Shown: in pieces, positions 15,751 to 20,116 of the stretch
How positions within the stretch are numbered: position 1 is the stretch's first letter
Layout: each line of letters starts with the position of its first letter
Assembly: GCA_946535435.1 (NCBI GenBank)
Contig: CAMNDM010000057.1
Coordinates: 1 to 20,116 of the forward strand
Reading direction: 5' to 3'
Length of the DNA stretch: 20,116 bases
Source of the DNA: Physcocola sp002396385
GTDB lineage: Bacteria; Bacteroidota; Bacteroidia; Bacteroidales; Paludibacteraceae
Translations under genes and position numbers: made by a program
Notes under the pieces: generated by a model
What the model was told of the DNA's origin: nothing
Databases searched by the model: none
Seen by the model: only the letters and a program-made list of their open reading frames with translations

Positions 15751-17385
15751 CTATAGTACAACCTTGCGTGTTTGCGCCCCGGCTTTAACCAAATAAATTC
15801 CAGATTGCGGCACTGTCATCTGTGCCTCTCCGCTCATAGTTCTGGCTTTGCCAATCAACTTTCCTCCCACCTCGTAGACCTCAATGTCAGCATTCGCATT
15901 GCCGATGAAAATAGTGAGCCCCGATGTGCGAACCGACAAGCCTTCTTCTGCAGGAACCGCCTCTGTTTGTGTCTCCAGCCAATTAACGGTCCACCCTTCA
16001 GGAATGTGGCTGCCGTTATAATATAAGGTTAGTTCTTCTGGACAGACGAAAGTCCCGTTTTTGGCAACATAATTAGTCCAACTATTGGTTGGAGAGAAAC
16101 CCCAGTCTGAAAATGCGACTTTTATATATGTAAGGCGCCAACAGCCCTCAAACATACTCCAGTAGCAGTGTCCTATTAATGTTGTGGCCGGCAAATCCGG
16201 CGCTTTTGTCAGTTCGGTACATCTACTAAACATATATTCATAGCAACTGTCTTTCAATGTTGTGGCTGGCAGTTCCGGCGCCTCTGTCAGACTGGAACAT
16301 CCGAAAAACATGTAGCTGTAGCAACTTGTTGCCAATGTTGTGGCTGGCAGTTCCGGCGCCTCTGTCAGACTGGAACATCCGCGAAACATGTAGCTGTAGC
16401 AACTTGTTGCCAATGTTGTCGCTGGCAGTTCCGGCGCTTTTGTCAAACTTGTGCATCTGTCAAACATATCGTAGTAGCACGCTGTCGCTAATGTTGTTGC
16501 TGGTAGTTTAGGCGCTTGTGTCAGATTAGGACAGTTGTCAAACATTACAGCGTAGCACCTTTCTGCCAATGTAGTAGCTGGCAGTTCCGGCGCCTCTGTC
16601 AGACTGGAACATTCGTAAAACATGCCGTTGTAGCACGCTGTCGCTAATGTTGTTGCTGGTAGTTTAGGCGCTTGTGTCAGGCTGGTACATCTGCAGAACA
16701 TGCCATCATAGCAGTTTTTTGCTAATGTTGTTGCTGGCAGTTCCGGTGCCTGTCTCAAACTGGAACATCCCCAAAACATAGATCTATAGCAACTGCCTGT
16801 TATTATCGTAGCCGGCAGTTCTGGCGCCTGTTTGAGGTTGGAACATCCTTTAAACATTTCGAAGTAGCAAACTCCTGCCAATGTTGTCGCAGGCAATTCC
16901 GGCGCTTTTGTCAGACTGGTACAGTTGTAGAACATAGATTGGTAGCAACTTACTGCCAATGTTGTTGCTGGCAGTTCTGGTGCTTGTGTCAGACTGGAAC
17001 AGTTTTGGAACAGGTCCATAAAACAGTATTCGTAAGGAATGGTCTTTCCTTCCCCGTCTCCGTCTATCAGGCTCATCACGCTTCCACTGGCGGCAATTAA
17101 GCCCTCCATTTTGAAATTGGAATAATTATGCAATGTTGGCTTACTGGCTGGCATTTCTCCTTTCAGTAGTGCCCGGTCTCCTTTCGCCAAACCGACGGGC
17201 TCGTCTGTTAGTTGGCTCCAGGTCTCTCCGTTATCTAAAGAGTAAAAGATTTTCGATTTTATGTCGTGGTCCTCTATACTGAACGACGAGTTATCTTCCT
17301 CGGCTGTAAAGGTGAGGTAGTTGGCGGAAAAAGTGGTGCAACAGAGTGCAAGCTGCGTGAACAATAGGATAAAGATTTTTTTCAT
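15751..17385 (-). CDS. Secreted 26-residue-repeat leucine-rich surface protein (paralogue A)
   Basis: A 544-residue secreted protein. Residues 1 to about 22 are a signal peptide (MKKIFILLF...TFSA). An N-terminal domain typical of Bacteroidales proteins follows (YLTFTAEEDNSSFSIED, then GSVMSLIDGDGEGKTIPY). Then come 11 tandem units of 26 residues, consensus LTxAPxLPATTLxxxCYxxMFxxCSS, of the bacterial surface 26-residue repeat/DUF285 type. A short TFVCPEEL domain and a type IX-like sorting domain (VYEVGGKLIGK...SGIYLVKAGAQTRKVVL) end the protein. Variation falls at fixed places: the three residues before CY, the two after CY and the two after MF. The ATG at 17385 is chosen over one at 17409 because it starts the signal peptide. 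Ligand is unknown; adhesion or surface recognition is inferred from the family. It is the middle-to-last member of a tandem array, with its own 250-bp upstream region. Confidence 0.85.
   Translation of the reverse strand: MKKIFILLFTQLALCCTTFSANYLTFTAEEDNSSFSIEDHDIKSKIFYSLDNGETWSQLTDEPVGLAKGDRALLKGEMPASKPTLHNYSNFKMEGLIAASGSVMSLIDGDGEGKTIPYEYCFMDLFQNCSSLTQAPELPATTLAVSCYQSMFYNCTSLTKAPELPATTLAGVCYFEMFKGCSNLKQAPELPATIITGSCYRSMFWGCSSLRQAPELPATTLAKNCYDGMFCRCTSLTQAPKLPATTLATACYNGMFYECSSLTEAPELPATTLAERCYAVMFDNCPNLTQAPKLPATTLATACYYDMFDRCTSLTKAPELPATTLATSCYSYMFRGCSSLTEAPELPATTLATSCYSYMFFGCSSLTEAPELPATTLKDSCYEYMFSRCTELTKAPDLPATTLIGHCYWSMFEGCWRLTYIKVAFSDWGFSPTNSWTNYVAKNGTFVCPEELTLYYNGSHIPEGWTVNWLETQTEAVPAEEGLSVRTSGLTIFIGNANADIEVYEVGGKLIGKARTMSGEAQMTVPQSGIYLVKAGAQTRKVVL
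16261..16416 (-). repeat. Recent 78-bp duplication inside paralogue A
   Basis: Two consecutive 78-bp coding units (16261-16338 and 16339-16416) are identical except for two or three bases at the MF(R/F)G codon. They encode repeats 8 and 9, both with ATSCYSYMF. This suggests recent unit gain by slippage or unequal recombination. Confidence 0.8.
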
Positions 17386-17529
17386 ATTGTGTTTGTGTTC
17401 GTTAAACACGTAAATTTACAAAATATTGTCGTTTTTTCTCCATCAATGGTTGAAATCGCTTTTCTGCTGTCCGAAATTTACGGTCCCCTGCCAGCCTGTC
17501 ACTTGTCCTTTGTTATGTTACGTTGCCAT

Positions 17530-17647
17530 CCGTCTGGAAGACGGTACTTCTATAACCGGGTATGTTGGAATGGCCCTCCGCCATTCCAACGTGCCCGGAT
17601 TCCCACACCGCACCAGCGCGTTTGGAAAACGCTACGTGCCAACCTTG
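17530..17647 (+). repeat. Three-hairpin intergenic element, copy 8
   Basis: Full copy: hairpin 1 at 17530-17544, central stem TTGGAATGGC/GCCATTCCAA with loop CCTCC, hairpin 3 at 17618-17632. It ends directly before the stop codon of paralogue B. Between the elements, 17386-17529 is the upstream region of paralogue A, without a clear TAnnTTTG (closest is ATATTTTG on the minus strand). Confidence 0.88.
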
Positions 17648-19282
17648 CTATAGTACAACCTTGCGTGTTTGCGCCCCGGCTTTAACCAAATAAATTCCAG
17701 ATTGCGGCACTGTCATCTGTGCCTCTCCGCTCATAGTTCTGGCTTTGCCAATCAACTTTCCTCCCACCTCGTAGACCTCAATGTCAGCATTCGCATTGCC
17801 GATGAAAATAGTGAGCCCCGATGTGCGAACCGACAAGCCTTCTTCTGCAGGAACCGCCTCTGTTTGTGTCTCCAGCCAATTAACGGTCCACCCTTCAGGA
17901 ATGTGGCTGCCGTTATAATATAAGGTTAGTTCTTCTGGACAGACGAAAGTCCCGTTTTTGGCAACATTATCAGTCCAACGATAGGTAGTAGAGGGACCCC
18001 AGTCTGAAAATGCGACTTTTATATATGTAAGGCGCCAACAGCCATCAAACATACTCCAGTAGCAGTGCCCTATTAATGTTGTGGCCGGCAAATCCGGTGC
18101 TTTTGTCAGTTCGGTACATCTACTAAACATGTATTCGTAACAACTGTCTTTCAATGTCGTCGCTGGCAGTTCCGGCGCCTCTGTCAGACTGGAACATCCG
18201 TGAAACATGTAGCTGTAGCAACTTGTTGCCAATGTTGTCGCTGGCAGTTCCGGTGCCTCTGTCAGACTGGAACACCCGCCAAACATGTAGCTGTAGCAAT
18301 TTTTTTCCAATGTTGTCACTGGTAGTTTCGGCGCCTTTGTCAGACTGGAACACCCGTGAAACATATGGGCGTAGCATCCTCCTGCTATAGTTGTAGCTGG
18401 TAGTTCCGGCGCCTCTGTCAGACTGGTACATCCGCGAAACATATCGGCGTAGCAATTTCCTGCTAATGTTGTCGCTGGCAGTTTTGGCGCTTGTGTCAGG
18501 CTGTTGCACATGTAAAACATGCTATTGTAGCAAAGTTCTGCTACTGTTGTCGCCGGCAGTTCTGGCGCTTGTGTCAGGCTTGAACACTCACTAAACATAT
18601 TAGCGTAGCACCCTTTTGCCAATGTTGTCGCTGGCAGTTTTGGCGCTTGTGTCAGACTTGTGCACTTGCTGAACATACCTTCATAGCAGTTCTTTTCTAA
18701 TTGTGTTACTGGAAGTTCCGGTGCCTGAGTGAGACTTGTACACCTGCTGAACATATAGTAGTAGCAGCCATATGCCAATGTTGTTGCTGGTAGTTCTGGC
18801 GTTTGTGTTAGGCTGGAACATCCTTTAAACATTTCGAGGTAGCAAGCTCTTGCCAGTGTTGTTGCTGGTAGTTCTGGCGCCTTTGTCAGACTGGAACAGT
18901 CTTGAAATAGTCTACAAAAACAGTAGTCGTATGGAATGGTTTTACTTTCACCGTCACCGTCTACCAGGCTCATTACACTTCCGCTGGCAGCAATGGCTCC
19001 CTCCATTTTGAAGTTGGAATAATAGCTCGTTGTTACCTTACTGTCAGGCTTTTCACCTTTCAGTAGTGCCCGATCTCCTTTCGCCAAACCGACGGGCTCG
19101 TCTGTTAGTTGGTTCCAGGTTTCTCCGTTATCTAAAGAGTAAAAGATTTTCGATTTTATGTTGTGGTCCTCTATGCTGAACGACGAGTTGTCTTCCTCGG
19201 CTGTAAAGGTGAGGTAGTTGGCGGCAAATGAGGTGCAGCAGAGTGCAAGCTGCGTGAACAATAGGATAAAGATTTTTTTCAT
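17648..19282 (-). CDS. Secreted 26-residue-repeat leucine-rich surface protein (paralogue B)
   Basis: Same length (544 residues) and plan as the gene at 15751-17385: signal peptide ending SFAA, TAEEDNSSFSIED domain, 11 units of 26 residues, TFVCPEEL domain and the identical sorting-domain end. The signal and N-terminal region and the last three repeats onward are nearly the same as in paralogue A. Repeats 1-8 differ strongly in the residues around CYxxMFxxC (ARACYLEMFKG, AYGCYYYMFSR, AGGCYAHMFHG and so on), and two units carry PVT instead of PAT. The ATG at 19282 begins the signal peptide; 19306 is an in-frame alternative. Its upstream DNA (19283-19426) matches that of paralogue A almost base for base, so both are probably controlled alike. 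Surface display by type IX secretion is inferred. Confidence 0.85.
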   Translation of the reverse strand: MKKIFILLFTQLALCCTSFAANYLTFTAEEDNSSFSIEDHNIKSKIFYSLDNGETWNQLTDEPVGLAKGDRALLKGEKPDSKVTTSYYSNFKMEGAIAASGSVMSLVDGDGESKTIPYDYCFCRLFQDCSSLTKAPELPATTLARACYLEMFKGCSSLTQTPELPATTLAYGCYYYMFSRCTSLTQAPELPVTQLEKNCYEGMFSKCTSLTQAPKLPATTLAKGCYANMFSECSSLTQAPELPATTVAELCYNSMFYMCNSLTQAPKLPATTLAGNCYADMFRGCTSLTEAPELPATTIAGGCYAHMFHGCSSLTKAPKLPVTTLEKNCYSYMFGGCSSLTEAPELPATTLATSCYSYMFHGCSSLTEAPELPATTLKDSCYEYMFSRCTELTKAPDLPATTLIGHCYWSMFDGCWRLTYIKVAFSDWGPSTTYRWTDNVAKNGTFVCPEELTLYYNGSHIPEGWTVNWLETQTEAVPAEEGLSVRTSGLTIFIGNANADIEVYEVGGKLIGKARTMSGEAQMTVPQSGIYLVKAGAQTRKVVL

Positions 19283-19426
19283 ATTGTGTTTGTGTTCGTT
19301 AAACACGTAAATTTACAAAATATTGTCGTTTTTTCTCCATCAATGGTTGAAATCGCTTTTCTGCTGTCCGAAATTTACGGTCCCCTGCCAGCCTGTCACT
19401 TGTCCTTTGTTATGTTTCGTTGCCAT

Positions 19427-19544
19427 CCGTCTGGAAGACGGTATCTCCATAACCGGGTATGTTGGAATGGCCCTCCGCCATTCCAACGTGCCCGGATTCC
19501 CACACCCCACCAGCGCGTTTGGAAAACGCTACGTGCCAACCTTG
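19427..19544 (+). repeat. Three-hairpin intergenic element, copy 9
   Basis: Full copy: hairpin 1 at 19427-19441, central stem as in copy 8, hairpin 3 at 19515-19529, tail ACGTGCCAACCTTG. It sits beside the decayed 3' end of the third surface-protein gene. Confidence 0.88.
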
Positions 19545-19621
19545 CTATATACATCCTTTAGTGTATGTGCTCCGGATTTAACCAAATTGTGGCTCTGTTA
19601 TCCTGACAACTCCTTTACTAA
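19545..19621 (-). pseudogene. Relic of a C-terminal sorting domain
   Basis: Read on the minus strand, TTGGTTAAATCCGGAGCACA (starting near 19586) gives LVKSGAHTLKDVY, which aligns with LVKAGAQTRKVVL, the last residues of paralogues A and B. The preceding bases also align with the CAGTGCCGCAAT region but lack about 11 bases, and a further base is missing near the stop. The region from the GW of the upstream frame to this end is roughly 130 bases shorter than in A and B, so the sorting domain has been lost by deletion. Confidence 0.65.
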
Positions 19622-20116
19622 TTATTTGTTGGTGCCTTCATTTACAATTTTCCAACCTTCGGGTATGAAGTTCTCCCCATATTTTATCGATAATTTTTTA
19701 GGGCAGACAAAAGTACCGTTTTCAGCAACACCTTCAAGCCAATTATCGGTGCCAGTTCCCCAGTCTGTAAATGCGACTTTGATGCGTGAAAGTTTTGTGC
19801 ATTTGTTAAACATCTTCTGGTAGCAACCTTCTGCCAGTGTTGTAGCCGGCAGTTCTGGTGCTTTTGTCAGGCTGGTGCAACCGCTAAACATATATCTATA
19901 GCATCCTTCTGCCAATATTGTAGCTGGCAGTTTTGGCGCTTGTATCAGACTGGTGCACTCTCTAAACATTCCATTGTAGCATCTTTCTTCCAGTGTTGTG
20001 GCTGGCAGTTCTGGCGCTTTTGTCAGGCTGGTGCACTCGCTAAACATCCACTTATAGCATTCTTTTTCCATTGTTGTTGCTGGCAATTCTGGTGCCTGTG
20101 TCAGACTGGTGCACCC
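19622..20116 (-). CDS. 26-residue-repeat leucine-rich surface protein (paralogue C), 5' end outside window, C-terminally truncated
   Basis: Partial gene running off the right edge; the visible 164 codons hold about four 26-residue units (MEKECYKWMFSE, LEERCYNGMFRE, LAEGCYRYMFSG, LAEGCYQKMFNK) and a TFVCPKKL domain, then it stops after EGWKIVNEGTNK. Paralogues A and B continue about 65 residues further into a sorting domain. Remnants of that domain lie just downstream out of frame. Either this copy is a decaying pseudogene or it encodes a protein released instead of anchored. The internal ATG at 20086 is not a real start, since the repeat pattern continues to the window edge. Confidence 0.75.
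   Translation of the reverse strand, partial: GCTSLTQAPELPATTMEKECYKWMFSECTSLTKAPELPATTLEERCYNGMFRECTSLIQAPKLPATILAEGCYRYMFSGCTSLTKAPELPATTLAEGCYQKMFNKCTKLSRIKVAFTDWGTGTDNWLEGVAENGTFVCPKKLSIKYGENFIPEGWKIVNEGTNK

Larger units (their letters stand above)
15634..19426 (-). repeat. Tandem duplication of element + surface-protein gene + upstream region
   Basis: Two units of 1896 and 1897 bp (15634-17529 and 17530-19426) each hold one hairpin element, one 544-codon gene and the same upstream region. Both stop codons, both starts and both elements are offset by about 1897 bp. The 3' ends of the genes (about 315 bp) and the roughly 140-bp upstream regions look almost identical, while the central coding repeats differ. 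Confidence 0.85.

Noticed and set aside
17320..17385. Lipoprotein signal in the surface proteins (two cysteines in LALCC)
   Set aside because: The residue before either cysteine is Leu or Cys, which does not fit a lipobox. A normal signal peptidase site after TFSA or SFAA fits better.

Overview
The window looks like a chromosomal segment from a Bacteroidales bacterium (Bacteroidota); I cannot fix the family. Four signs point there. Exact matches to the Bacteroidota -7 promoter motif TAnnTTTG lie upstream of five genes, and one of these (pheS) also has a correctly spaced -33 TTG. The gene order yicC-gmk-nadD is typical. Secreted proteins end in type IX secretion-like C-terminal sorting domains. 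The large secreted proteins (M60-like peptidase, GH5 glycanase with CBM6 domains, 26-residue-repeat leucine-rich proteins) are typical of gut or rumen Bacteroidales.

Layout. 1-1347: an AAA+ ATPase/DUF4143 protein (+). 1348-2127: gene-free DNA filled with a hairpin-rich repeat family. 2128-4255: tsaB-hisS operon on the minus strand, ending in a clear terminator. 4468-7785: a 1105-aa secreted M60-like metallopeptidase whose catalytic domain sits between two homologous BspA-like leucine-rich modules. 7876-9975: yicC, gmk and nadD (+). 9976-11480: 1.5 kb of gene-free DNA, mostly a head-to-tail array of about 375-bp units of the same repeat family. 11534-12556: pheS (+). 12557-12902: two terminators facing each other. 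12903-15296: GH5 endoglucanase with two CBM6 modules (-). 15634-20116: tandem minus-strand array of 26-residue-repeat surface proteins, each followed directly by one copy of the hairpin element. The third gene is cut by the window edge and has lost its C-terminal sorting domain.

Functionally the window mixes housekeeping (tRNA charging by HisS and PheS, t6A modification by TsaB, GMP kinase, NAD synthesis, the YicC RNase family) with secreted or surface proteins aimed at host or plant glycans and glycoproteins.

The most unusual content is the intergenic repeat family. Nine full copies and three fragments all lie in the same orientation whatever the direction of neighbouring genes. Each full copy carries three hairpins. 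Two are short stems capped by a GGA triloop, and the linkers add stems capped by GTA or GCA (all GNA-type, closed by T-A). The central 18-bp stem shows compensatory base changes between copies. The second point of interest is the tandem surface-protein array: its ends are almost identical between copies, while the centre varies at fixed positions in each 26-residue repeat.
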